Source of the DNA: Clostridia bacterium
GTDB lineage: Bacteria; Bacillota_E; RBS10-35; JAJYVN01
NCBI GenBank assembly: GCA_027335515.1
Contig: DAHWHT010000044.1
Coordinates: 1 to 11,901 of the forward strand
Direction of reading: 5' to 3'
Length of the DNA: 11,901 nucleotides
Position numbers and translations under genes: made by a program. Positions 5,550-11,901 of this stretch are shown in pieces. Within the stretch, counting starts at the first letter, position 1, and each line of letters opens with the position of its first letter. A model generated the notes under the pieces. It was not told the origin of the DNA, searched no databases, and saw only the letters and a program-made list of their open reading frames with translations.

Positions 5550-7016
5550 GTGCAGTGGGATGCGGCCCTGGACGCCGTGCGGCGGCGTGCCTGGCGAGGG
5601 CGGGCCCTCGGCGGAGTGACAGAGGATACGCGCCGGCTGGAGCGCGACATGGTGTTCGTCGCACGGCGGGGTTTGCGGACGGACGGCCATCAACTGCTGG
5701 CCGCCGCCAGGGACAAGGGCGCCGCCTTCACGGTGGGTAGCCGCCGCGTGGAAGCGGGGTTGCCCGATGTGCTGGTGCCTGATTCCGACGCGGCCCTGGC
5801 GCGACTCGTATCGGCGTGGTACCGGGACCCCGGTCACGGGTTGGTCTTGGTCGGCGTGACTGGTACCAACGGCAAGACCACGGTAGCGCATCTTATGGCC
5901 GGGATTCTCAAGGCCGCCGGCTTCGCGGTGGGTACCCTGGGAACACTCGGATACGCCTTCGCCGACGACCGCCGGCCGGCGACGCACACGACGCCGCCGC
6001 CGGAGACGCTGTATCGCGTGTTGGCCGGTTGGCGCGAGGCAGGCGCTACCCACGTGGTGGCCGAGGTTTCCGCTCAGGCGCTGTCGCAGCGCCGGGTGGC
6101 CGCGTGCAGGTTTCGCGCCGCGGCCTTGACGTCCTTCGCCCGGGACCACGGAGAGTACTACGCGGACCAGGCCTGTTACCGTGCCGCGAAGGAGCAACTG
6201 TTTCGGGAGGCTGCGGATGTGGCGGTTCTCCCGCGGGACGCGCCGGACTACCCGGCCTTCGTTGCCGCCGCGCGGTGCCCTATCGTCACCTTTGGCCGCG
6301 GAGGTATGGTAGACGTGCACTGGCTCGGCGGAACGCTCCACACCAGCACTTGCCGGCTATGCTTGCCTGGCTTACCCTCCAAACATCTGACACTGCGGCT
6401 CCCTGGCAGCTACAATTCGCGCAACGCCGCGTGTGCCGCCGCGTTGGCGTGGGCCCTGGGCGTACGCATAGATGCCATCGCGCAAGGGCTACACGGAGCC
6501 CAGCCGCCGCCCGGCCGCGCCACCGCCCTCGGCCTGCCCGAGCGTAGCGCGTGGGCGGTGGTGGATTATGCGCACAACCCGGCTGCGCTGGCTGCGACGC
6601 TGCGCTGGCTGCGTGGCGCCGTCAACGGCCGGCTGCATGTCGTGCTGGGCGCCCGCGGCGGGCGGGACGCCGACAAACGCCCCCTCATGGGTGCCGTGAT
6701 CGCCGCCCTGGCCGACTCCGCGGTCTTTACCGCCGACCGACCGGCTCCGGAGGACGCTGAGGAAGCCGCGGCCCCTCTCCTGCAAGCGGCCCGGGAGTGC
6801 GGCCTGCCGGCCCGGTTCGTCCGGGACCGCAGCGAAGCGATCGCGGTGGCGGTGGCGGCCCTTCGCCCGGGCGATTGCCTGCTCGTCACGGGCAAGGGTA
6901 CTGAGCCATGGGCACCCGGAGACGGTGGGGGGTGCCGGCGGTCCGGTGAGCACCGCAGCGATCTGACCCTGCTGGGTGAGCTGGGCGCGGTGACCGGTGA
7001 CGGAACTCGCCCATGA
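5550..7016 (+). CDS. Divergent MurE-like Mur ligase (UDP-MurNAc-tripeptide synthetase family)
   Basis: Known: MurE adds the third amino acid to UDP-MurNAc-L-Ala-D-Glu in the cytoplasm, using ATP. Seen: 488 residues, the normal length, with all three domains. The N-terminal UDP-binding domain is present (about 15-90, GVTEDTRRL, DMVFVARRG). The central ATPase domain has GTNGKTT (105-111), EVSAQAL (from 172), RDH (198-200) and the carbamylated lysine in AAKEQLF (Lys214). The C-terminal domain has VVDYAHNP (to 344) and DKRPLMG. Odd: three usually invariant motifs are changed. EVSSHAL is EVSAQAL; the amino-acid-selecting DNPR is DRPA (396-399, Ala in place of the diaminopimelate-binding Arg); and GKGHE is GKGTE (448-452, Thr451), followed by an unusual Gly/Arg-rich C-terminus. 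The catalytic core is intact, so activity is likely but with altered substrate. It could be the housekeeping MurE of an unusual lineage or a paralogue making a different gamma-linked product. No other mur, mra or fts gene lies beside it, unlike the usual dcw cluster. Confidence 0.85.
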   Translation: MQWDAALDAVRRRAWRGRALGGVTEDTRRLERDMVFVARRGLRTDGHQLLAAARDKGAAFTVGSRRVEAGLPDVLVPDSDAALARLVSAWYRDPGHGLVLVGVTGTNGKTTVAHLMAGILKAAGFAVGTLGTLGYAFADDRRPATHTTPPPETLYRVLAGWREAGATHVVAEVSAQALSQRRVAACRFRAAALTSFARDHGEYYADQACYRAAKEQLFREAADVAVLPRDAPDYPAFVAAARCPIVTFGRGGMVDVHWLGGTLHTSTCRLCLPGLPSKHLTLRLPGSYNSRNAACAAALAWALGVRIDAIAQGLHGAQPPPGRATALGLPERSAWAVVDYAHNPAALAATLRWLRGAVNGRLHVVLGARGGRDADKRPLMGAVIAALADSAVFTADRPAPEDAEEAAAPLLQAARECGLPARFVRDRSEAIAVAVAALRPGDCLLVTGKGTEPWAPGDGGGCRRSGEHRSDLTLLGELGAVTGDGTRP

Positions 7017-7047
7017 GCAGGCCGAAGCCGGTCTGCGGAGGAGTCCG

Positions 7048-7084
7048 GCAACGCTTGGCGTTGCTCTCCCGGGTCTTCGCCCGG
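7048..7084 (+). terminator. Tandem hairpins after the MurE-like gene
   Basis: GCAACGC pairs with GCGTTGC around a TTG loop (7048-7064). Then CCGGG pairs with CCCGG around TCTTCG (7069-7084). They begin 31 bases after the stop codon. No T-run, so this is a candidate only. Confidence 0.4.
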
Positions 7085-7251
7085 TGTCCTCACGGCCTGG
7101 GACGGCCTACGGCTGGTGTTGCAGCCTCGCCGCACGACCGGTCTGTGGCCTGGAGCCGTCCGTACGCGTGCGGAATGACTTCCGGCGTGGGGTGCGCAGG
7201 CGTCCGCAGCGCTCGGTGCTCCAGACCCGCTGGGGGGACGAGGCGAACCGC

Positions 7252-7289
7252 GCCCGCGGCGTCCCCGCGGGGACTGCGGCCCGCGGCGT
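7252..7289. promoter_or_regulatory. Possible operator: 14-bp palindrome between 11-bp direct repeats
   Basis: GTCCCCGCGGGGAC (7261-7274) is a perfect palindrome. The identical 11-mers GCCCGCGGCGT lie at 7252-7262 and 7279-7289, 27 bp apart. The element is about 150 bp before the response-regulator start. OmpR-family regulators often bind direct repeats near their own promoter, so autoregulation is conceivable, but GC-rich DNA produces such patterns by chance. Confidence 0.35.
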
Positions 7290-7421
7290 TTGGCCGGATG
7301 TCCGCAAAGGCGATCGGGGCGCCCGGACCGGATATCGGACGCCGCCGCCGGTATCGACGTAGACTACTGTACGGGCGACGTCGGGCAACCAGTGCTCGTG
7401 CGTAAGAGGAACAGCGGTCGT

Positions 7422-7429
7422 AAGGAGGG
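7422..7429 (+). promoter_or_regulatory. Ribosome binding site of the response regulator
   Basis: AAGGAGGG lies 6 nt before TTG 7436 and supports that start codon over the out-of-frame TTG at 7431. Confidence 0.65.
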
Positions 7430-7435
7430 CTTGCC

Positions 7436-8191
7436 TTGCTGGACTCCCCGCCGGCACCGGGCGGTGTACGAGTTCTGGTGATCGAGGACGAGCAGCGTCT
7501 CGGAGACCTGCTGTACCTCGAGTTGTCGCGAATTGGTGGGCACAGCGTGACGGTCGTCCGCGACGGACAGGCCGGCCTCGAACACGCTGCCGAAGGGGGA
7601 TGGGACATGGTTGTTCTCGACCTCATGCTTCCGACCATAGACGGCATTGAAGTCTGTCGCAGGATCCGCAGGGACGCCTTCCCCGAGTCGGGCACCCCGG
7701 GCGACCCGGCCGCTGCCGATGCCCGCAGCCACGTGCCGATCATCATGCTCACGGCGCGGGACGAGGTGCACGCCCGCGTCGGGGGGCTGGATGCCGGTGC
7801 CGATGACTATGTCACCAAGCCCTTTCATGTCGAAGAACTTCTCGCGCGCATGCGCGCAGTCCTCCGTCGGCGCCACGGCGGCGACCACCGCCTCCGGGTG
7901 GCGGACCTCCGGTTGGACCGGCGGGCGCGCACCGCGGAACGAGCGGGCAGCCCACTGGATCTGACGCGGCGAGAGTTCGACCTGCTCGCGTTCCTGATGG
8001 AGAATTCGCCGTGGGTCATGACGCGCGACGCCATTCTGGAACGCGTGTGGGGTTACGCGTACGCCGGGACGAGCAACATTGTGGACGTGATGGTATACCA
8101 GCTCCGGGAGAAGGTTGACCGGTCGCCATGGCCGCCTCTGATCAAGACCGTGCGGGGCGTGGGGTACGTACTGCGCCCACAGCGGCCATGA
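7436..8191 (+). CDS. OmpR/PhoB-family response regulator
   Basis: The DNA-binding output partner of the histidine kinase that follows. Seen: 251 residues from TTG. The receiver domain (about 10-142) has the acidic pair Glu17-Asp18 (VIEDEQ), phospho-acceptor Asp62 (VVLDLMLP), Thr106 (IIMLTARDE) and Lys128 (DYVTKPFH). The winged-helix domain (about 152-248) has the typical LTRREFDLLAFLMENSPWVM segment, VDVMVYQLREKVD in the recognition region and the closing IKTVRGVGYVLRP. Phosphorylation at Asp62 should promote dimerisation and binding to direct repeats. Odd: about 17 extra residues (81-97, AFPESGTPGDPAAADAR) lie between helix 3 and strand 4, before VPIIMLTA, where relatives have a short turn. 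The gene overlaps the kinase gene by ATGA, so the two are translationally coupled. The regulated genes are unknown. Confidence 0.95.
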   Translation: MLDSPPAPGGVRVLVIEDEQRLGDLLYLELSRIGGHSVTVVRDGQAGLEHAAEGGWDMVVLDLMLPTIDGIEVCRRIRRDAFPESGTPGDPAAADARSHVPIIMLTARDEVHARVGGLDAGADDYVTKPFHVEELLARMRAVLRRRHGGDHRLRVADLRLDRRARTAERAGSPLDLTRREFDLLAFLMENSPWVMTRDAILERVWGYAYAGTSNIVDVMVYQLREKVDRSPWPPLIKTVRGVGYVLRPQRP

Positions 8192-9627
8192 GCGTCGGCA
8201 TCGGCTGGCGACTCACCGCCTGGTACACCCTGACGGCAATGGCCGTCCTGGCCGCGACCAGCATCGTCGTGCTTGTAGGCCTGCGCTTGCTGCTTTTCGG
8301 GGAGACGTCCGACCGGGCGGCCGCCAGGGCGCAGGCGCTTGCCGCGCTGGTGGCCGGGGTGCGGGTGCCAGCCACCGGCCCCAGACAGGAGAACCGCGTG
8401 CAATTCGGGCTAGGCGACTCCGAACTGGTCATGGTGGGTTCCACCGCAGACTCTTTCGTCCAGATCGCCAACCTCCGCGGCGAAGTGGTCAACCGTTCAG
8501 TCAACCTTGGCACCGGATACCTCCCTGTGCCCAGGGCCGCGGGCGTGCCCGCACAGGGACTTCGTACGGTTTCCGTCGCGGGAGCGACCCCAGTAGCATG
8601 GACCTCATTACCTCTGCGCCACGGCTCATCCCTGATCGGGTCGGTGCAGGTCGGGGTGTCCCTTGCCGCCCAGATCGCCTTCCTGGGCGATGTGCGGCGG
8701 ATCCTCGTCTGGGTCGACGCCGCGGCCGCCGTGCTGTCGGCGCTGGTGGGCCAGTTGTTGGCCCGCAAGGCCCTCGGTCCGGTGCGGGCCATCGTGGCCG
8801 CGGCCCGGCGTCTCGACGGCGCCAACTTGGACGAGCGCCTGCCGGAGACGGGGCCACGCGACGAGATCCACGAGATGGCCGTCGTCTTCAACAGTGCCCT
8901 GGGGCGCATCGCAGCCGCGGCGCGCGTTCAGCGCGAATTCGTTGCCGTTGCCTCGCACGAGCTACGCACGCCCCTGGCCATCATCCAGGGCTACGCCGAT
9001 GTCCTGTTGCGGGGCGAGCCCGACGGCGATCCGCCGACTGCGCAGGCCGCTGGCGTTATCCGTGAGGAGGCCGGCCGGATGCGGCGCATGGTGAGTCGTC
9101 TCCTTGTCCTGGCACGGGGCGAGGTCACCGAGCAGACTCGCTGGTCGCGTGTGGACCTGGCGGTGTTGACCACCGACGTGTGCGAGTCGATGCAGGTGAT
9201 CGCGCAGGACCGCTCCCTTGTCCTGGAGGCGCCAGACCCGGTCTTCGTCCTCGGGGACCCTGAGCGCCTTCAGCAGGCGGTCGTCGTTCTGGTCGATAAC
9301 GCGCTGAAATACACGCAATCCGGCGGGCATGTGTGGGTGCGCGCAACGGCCGGGGCACGTCCCAGCGTCGAGGTGCGGGACGACGGGCCGGGGATGTCGT
9401 CGGAGGTCCTTGCAAGACTGTTCGATCCGTTCTTCCGGGGGAACCCCGCCCACTCCAGGGACCGGGACGGTTTCGGCCTCGGCCTATCCATCGCCCGTGT
9501 CATCGCCCGCGAGCATGGCGGGGACATCGAGGTGGACAGCCGGCCCGGCGCGGGCAGCACCTTTCGTTTCGGACTGCCTCCCGCGCCCCGGGAGCCGGGC
9601 AGAAGAGGCTCCGCGGAGCGCGCCTGA
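8188..9627 (+). CDS. Sensor histidine kinase with HAMP domain
   Basis: A membrane-bound sensor that autophosphorylates and passes phosphate to the upstream regulator. Seen: 479 residues. There is one membrane helix at about 8-37, an extracytoplasmic sensor region of about 38-170 (no cysteines, no recognised domain) and a second helix at about 171-191 (LVWVDAAAAVLSALVGQLL). A HAMP linker spans about 190-243. The dimerisation domain carries phospho-acceptor His257 (VASHELRTPLAIIQGYADVL). The ATPase domain has the N-box (LVDNALKYT, Asn371), DDGPGM (398-403), F-box (LFDPFFRG) and GFGLGLSIA (428-436). All catalytic elements are intact and the architecture is the common EnvZ/BaeS-like class. ATG 8188 overlaps the regulator stop, with no separate ribosome site, so it relies on coupled translation. 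The stimulus is unknown; adjacency to a murein-ligase-like gene is only suggestive. Confidence 0.95.
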   Translation: MSVGIGWRLTAWYTLTAMAVLAATSIVVLVGLRLLLFGETSDRAAARAQALAALVAGVRVPATGPRQENRVQFGLGDSELVMVGSTADSFVQIANLRGEVVNRSVNLGTGYLPVPRAAGVPAQGLRTVSVAGATPVAWTSLPLRHGSSLIGSVQVGVSLAAQIAFLGDVRRILVWVDAAAAVLSALVGQLLARKALGPVRAIVAAARRLDGANLDERLPETGPRDEIHEMAVVFNSALGRIAAAARVQREFVAVASHELRTPLAIIQGYADVLLRGEPDGDPPTAQAAGVIREEAGRMRRMVSRLLVLARGEVTEQTRWSRVDLAVLTTDVCESMQVIAQDRSLVLEAPDPVFVLGDPERLQQAVVVLVDNALKYTQSGGHVWVRATAGARPSVEVRDDGPGMSSEVLARLFDPFFRGNPAHSRDRDGFGLGLSIARVIAREHGGDIEVDSRPGAGSTFRFGLPPAPREPGRRGSAERA

Positions 9628-9628
9628 C

Positions 9629-9663
9629 CCAACGGAGGCGGGATGTTGCTCATAGGCCGTTGG
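9629..9663 (+). terminator. Weak hairpin after the kinase gene
   Basis: CCAACGG pairs with CCGTTGG (7 bp) around a 21-base loop, immediately after the kinase stop. The loop is long and no T-run follows. It is the only inverted repeat I noted close to the end of the operon. Confidence 0.2.
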
Positions 9664-9813
9664 TCCGCCGGCTGAACAACCCCCTTCTAGTACTGTCCTC
9701 CGCACTGGTAGCTGCTGGGGACCGAAGCGGGTGTAAAGAAATGGTCACGCCTTCGGCAAGAGGCGCTTCGTCGCTGTGAACAGCTATGCATTGGGCCTCG
9801 ACGGCGGCGGCTC

Positions 9814-9823
9814 ATCCTAGGAT
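9814..9823. repeat. 10-bp palindrome ATCCTAGGAT
   Basis: A perfect palindrome about 40 bp outside the truncated end of the transposase remnant. It may be chance or a trace of an insertion boundary. Confidence 0.3.
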
Positions 9824-9859
9824 CAGGAAGTGCTAAGGGTAGTACTAAGCTCCCACCCA

Positions 9860-10654
9860 CTACTGGACGGCACCCACCAGGGTTATGCGCCCATCGGCCT
9901 GCGGATGGCTCTGGCGTCCGAGGGGGGCGACGACGCCCACCTTCACATCTCTCCACCGCTTGTCCGCGTTGGCTTTGGTGGCATCGACGCTGAGAAGGAA
10001 AGTGGGCGGTTCCGCGGGCGGAGGTGGGGCGGGTAGCGTGGGATTGGCCGCAGCGGGCTGCAGCCCCCGTCTTGAGCGCGCCCCCGTCCGCCTGTCGGTC
10101 CTGCTCGCGACGGTCCCTGCCGCTTCGCTGGTCAGGGCCGCGGTGGAGGCGTTCACCTCCAGCCCGAGCGCCTCACCCGTGGTCGCTGCAACCTCCGCGG
10201 ACGCGGGAATCTCTGCGGCGGCGGCAGCCACCACACGGCTCAACGCTGGCGACATCGTGCCAGGACCCAAGCCCCAGAACTCGTCAGCTGGAACGGTCGT
10301 CCGGCCACAGTCCCGGCACACAAAGACGGTTCGCCGCAACCGGTAGCGGCCCACGAGGCCCTCCGGTTCCCTGGCGCGGCGGCACGCCAGAGCCACCTGC
10401 CTGCCGCGGCAAGTCGCTCGCCGCCTCCTCCACCACATGCTCGACCACCACCGCTGCGCCCAGACGCATCAGCCGCTAGACGCGCTGTTCCATCTCCCCA
10501 GGTCCGCGCCGCGTTCGGGCCTGAAGGGTTCCCAACCCGCCAGCAACGCATTCCTCACCTCTGCCACGATCCTCTCGCGCCACCGTTGCTCACGGTCCTC
10601 CTCTGCCTGCTCCGCCGTATTGCCCGAGAGGCCCTCATCGGCTACGCTGGTCAA
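9860..10654 (-). pseudogene. Degenerate transposase, probably ISKra4-like
   Basis: Known: ISKra4-type transposases have an N-terminal helical region, a Cys-rich zinc-ribbon-like segment, a regulator-like domain and then a DDE catalytic domain. Seen: reading leftward, ADEGLSGNTAEQAEEDREQR and WRERIVAEVRNALLAG come from the frame starting at 10654. RLMRLGAAVVVEHVVEEA (about 10475-10420) is in another frame, after an in-frame TAG at the expected GlnArgLeu position. After a further shift near 10403, in the zinc-ribbon area, come GRYRLRRTVFVCRDCGRTTV, ADEFWGLGPGTMSPALSRVV and FLLSVDATKANADKRWRDVK with a likely first catalytic Asp, ending at VGVVAPLG and a stop at 9860. At least two frameshifts and one stop break it. 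The C-terminal half with the remaining catalytic residues is missing, and no terminal inverted repeats are evident. Assignment to ISKra4 rather than a relative is from motif memory. Confidence 0.6.
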
Positions 10655-10936
10655 ACTCCTCTGCCCTGCTGGATTGCCCTCCCAGGCGGTTCAGGACGAA
10701 CAGAGGAGCTGTTCTACGCCAACCACAAGTCCTGGTTGGTTACTAGTACCATTTCTGGCCCCAACCATGTGAATTGCTTCACAAGCACTGCCCACATTCC
10801 TGCGCTGTGCCCTTCCCATTGTGCGACGTCGGTCAAATCCTTGCGAAGGGCCACGTTCTCATCGTATTCTCATGGACCGCTCATCCGCCTGTCATGGAAC
10901 TCGCGCATAAGAGAGGGAGTGTTCATCGCCGTGGAC
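10655..10936. other. Non-coding interval between the transposase remnant and the surface protein
   Basis: Nothing gene-like is seen and the GC content drops visibly. It contains an 8-bp inverted repeat (CTCCTCTG at 10656, CAGAGGAG at 10701), a 6-bp hairpin with a 4-base loop (TGTGAA/TTCACA, 10768-10783) and a weak promoter candidate at 10841-10870. Confidence 0.45.
10841..10870 (+). promoter_or_regulatory. Weak sigma-70-like promoter candidate
   Basis: TTGCGA and TATTCT with an 18-bp spacer, each matching four of six consensus bases, about 80 bp before ATG 10950. It is the best pair I found ahead of the membrane-protein gene. Confidence 0.25.
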
Positions 10937-10945
10937 GGAAGGTGG
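10937..10945 (+). promoter_or_regulatory. Ribosome binding site of the membrane-anchored protein
   Basis: GGAAGGTGG lies just before ATG 10950, with the AAGG core 7 nt away. It favours this start over the internal ATG at 11019, which has no such site. Confidence 0.6.
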
Positions 10946-10949
10946 CCAA

Positions 10950-11901
10950 ATGCGCACCCGACAGCATGGTGACTCTATACTACAAAGACGGCGCAGGCGT
11001 ACACGGCGCCGCACACCCATGCGCCGCCGCGTACGCCTGCGAACTGCGTGGGCGTCCGTGGTTGGGGCTCTTGTCATCGCTGGTGTGCTGGTCGTCTTCC
11101 GCCCTCCCCTGCATCCGCTACCGATGCAGGAATCCAGCGCGCAGGCGGTCGCTGCGGTGGTGGTGGCGCACGGCATGCCTGCTTCCCCCACAGACATGGT
11201 CGCTCTACACGGAGGCTCAGTCCATCCGGATTTGGTCCTGCTTCCCAGTATGGTGGATACTCAGGACACCAGCCTGTACCAGGTACGCCTCCGTTGGAGC
11301 ACGACTGGCCCGCAGATTACCGGCTGGCGGCGGGTGACGCCGCCGAGCCCCGTGGTCATCGAGGATTTGCAAGCAGTGGACGGGCACATCGCCTTTCTGC
11401 AGTCGGTCGGCGGGGAGGTGCAGTCGCTTGTGATTGCTACGGCGCAGGGGCAGCGTCTCCAAGTCTTTGCCTTGCGGCCGGCCGGAGCCACCGCTCGGTT
11501 GAGGGAGACCGGCGGCACACTTTCCGTTTCATGGTACCCCGCAGGCACCTCGGCAGAGCGTACGGGTATAGTTGAGGACCGCTCAGGAAGGTTTCAATCC
11601 CTCGACGCGGGCTTGTTGGCGCCGGTTCATGCGACTGCCACGAATTACAGCTTGTTCATTCGGGTCGTCGAGGACACGCGCAAGATCCTTGGACCCCGCC
11701 CGGTTGCGTGGGCCGAGGATGCGTGGTACACCGCGTTGGACAGCGCGCGGCGATTGGGGTATGCCTTGGGTCTCAGACGCAAGGCGCTTACGGTGGGTGG
11801 AGCGACCGCGATCACCACGGTCGGTGCCTCGGCGTCCGTCTCTGAGACAAGCGCGACGACATCAACCCCCACGGTGCATGCGAGTTCGTCCCATTCTGTA
11901 G
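10950..11901 (+). CDS. Membrane-anchored extracytoplasmic protein, unknown family (runs off right edge)
   Basis: The family is not recognised. Seen: the frame from ATG 10950 stays open for 317 codons to the window end with no stop. A short cytoplasmic tail is strongly basic, with 15 Arg between residues 13 and 31, followed by a single hydrophobic segment (about 33-50, AWASVVGALVIAGVLVVF). This is the pattern of a type II anchor with N-terminus inside. The rest has mixed composition with beta-strand-like hydrophobic alternation (SLYQVRLRWSTTG, HIAFLQSVGGEVQSLVIATA, GGTLSVSWYPAGTS), two AW-aromatic motifs (VAWAEDAWYTALD, about 269-281), and ends in a Ser/Thr-rich stretch (ASVSETSATTSTPTVHASSS). 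Codon use is less GC-biased than in the kinase gene. A surface or spore/cell-wall-associated protein, or the extracytoplasmic part of an anti-sigma-like protein, are possibilities. None is shown by motif. Confidence 0.75.
   Translation, partial: MRTRQHGDSILQRRRRRTRRRTPMRRRVRLRTAWASVVGALVIAGVLVVFRPPLHPLPMQESSAQAVAAVVVAHGMPASPTDMVALHGGSVHPDLVLLPSMVDTQDTSLYQVRLRWSTTGPQITGWRRVTPPSPVVIEDLQAVDGHIAFLQSVGGEVQSLVIATAQGQRLQVFALRPAGATARLRETGGTLSVSWYPAGTSAERTGIVEDRSGRFQSLDAGLLAPVHATATNYSLFIRVVEDTRKILGPRPVAWAEDAWYTALDSARRLGYALGLRRKALTVGGATAITTVGASASVSETSATTSTPTVHASSSHSV
10992..11041 (+). repeat. Large inverted repeat (11-bp plus 6-bp stems) inside the 5' end of the membrane-protein gene
   Basis: CGCAGGCGTAC (10992-11002) pairs perfectly with 11031-11041. 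Inside, CGGCGC (11004-11009) pairs with GCGCCG (11021-11026), leaving a small loop that contains most of the internal ATG 11019. It lies in the Arg-codon-rich segment. Confidence 0.55.

Larger units (their letters stand above)
7017..7421. other. Intergenic region upstream of the two-component operon
   Basis: No gene is seen in these bases. They begin with tandem hairpins closing the MurE-like gene (7048-7084). In the middle they contain a 14-bp palindrome flanked by direct repeats (7252-7289), and end at the response-regulator ribosome site. No clear -35/-10 pair was found. Confidence 0.5.

Noticed and set aside
6997..7405. Plus-strand frames in the gap before the response regulator
   Set aside because: No recognisable features, and two competing frames of equal quality.
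9643..9675. Ten-codon ATG frame after the kinase as a leader peptide
   Set aside because: Too short, ribosome site too close to the ATG, and no downstream gene to regulate.
10774..11337. Plus-strand frame overlapping the surface-protein gene
   Set aside because: It overlaps the better frame from 10950, which has a ribosome site, an anchor segment and stays open to the edge.

Overview
The DNA is GC-rich throughout. The intact genes favour G/C in third codon positions, several start with TTG or GTG, and most starts sit behind strong Shine-Dalgarno sequences (for example AAGGAGGTG at 5012). Together this suggests a high-GC bacterium. A high-GC Bacillota lineage fits the strong Shine-Dalgarno and TTG use, but Chloroflexota or Actinomycetota cannot be excluded from sequence reading alone.

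Layout. (1) Positions 1-1928, minus strand: the remains of a carbohydrate-utilisation cluster. Transcription order is the C-terminal stump of a GH51 alpha-L-arabinofuranosidase, an aldo/keto reductase, and the N-terminal half of a Gfo/Idh/MocA oxidoreductase that runs off the left edge. (2) Positions 1929-5025: a decayed block. It holds about 900 bp of GC-rich non-coding DNA with a 27-bp direct repeat and a pair of mutually exclusive hairpins, an ABC exporter gene with an internal deletion that removed its membrane domain and Walker A motif, a minus-strand reading frame for a cysteine-containing protein with no usable 5' end, and a 14-bp perfect hairpin. (3) Positions 5026-7016, plus strand: a small secreted protein with hexapeptide repeats, followed by a full-length but divergent MurE-like ligase. 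(4) Positions 7436-9627, plus strand: an OmpR-type response regulator overlapping a HAMP-containing sensor histidine kinase by ATGA, a standard two-component operon. (5) Positions about 9860-10654, minus strand: a frameshifted, truncated transposase, probably ISKra4-like. (6) Positions 10950-11901, plus strand: a membrane-anchored extracytoplasmic protein with an Arg-rich N-terminus and a Ser/Thr-rich tail, open at the right edge.

How the parts relate. The three sugar genes would have acted together, the glycosidase releasing arabinose and the two oxidoreductases handling sugars or derivatives, but the glycosidase is now broken. The two-component system has its own upstream region with a 14-bp palindrome flanked by 11-bp direct repeats, so it may be autoregulated. 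It could sense the envelope, but no target is shown. The repeat protein and the MurE-like ligase are co-directional and separated by two hairpins, so co-function is only a hypothesis. I did not find a convincing complete new defence or mobile system. The most original points are the divergent MurE-like enzyme next to the repeat protein, the attenuator-like hairpin pair at 2671-2714, and the edge-truncated surface protein.
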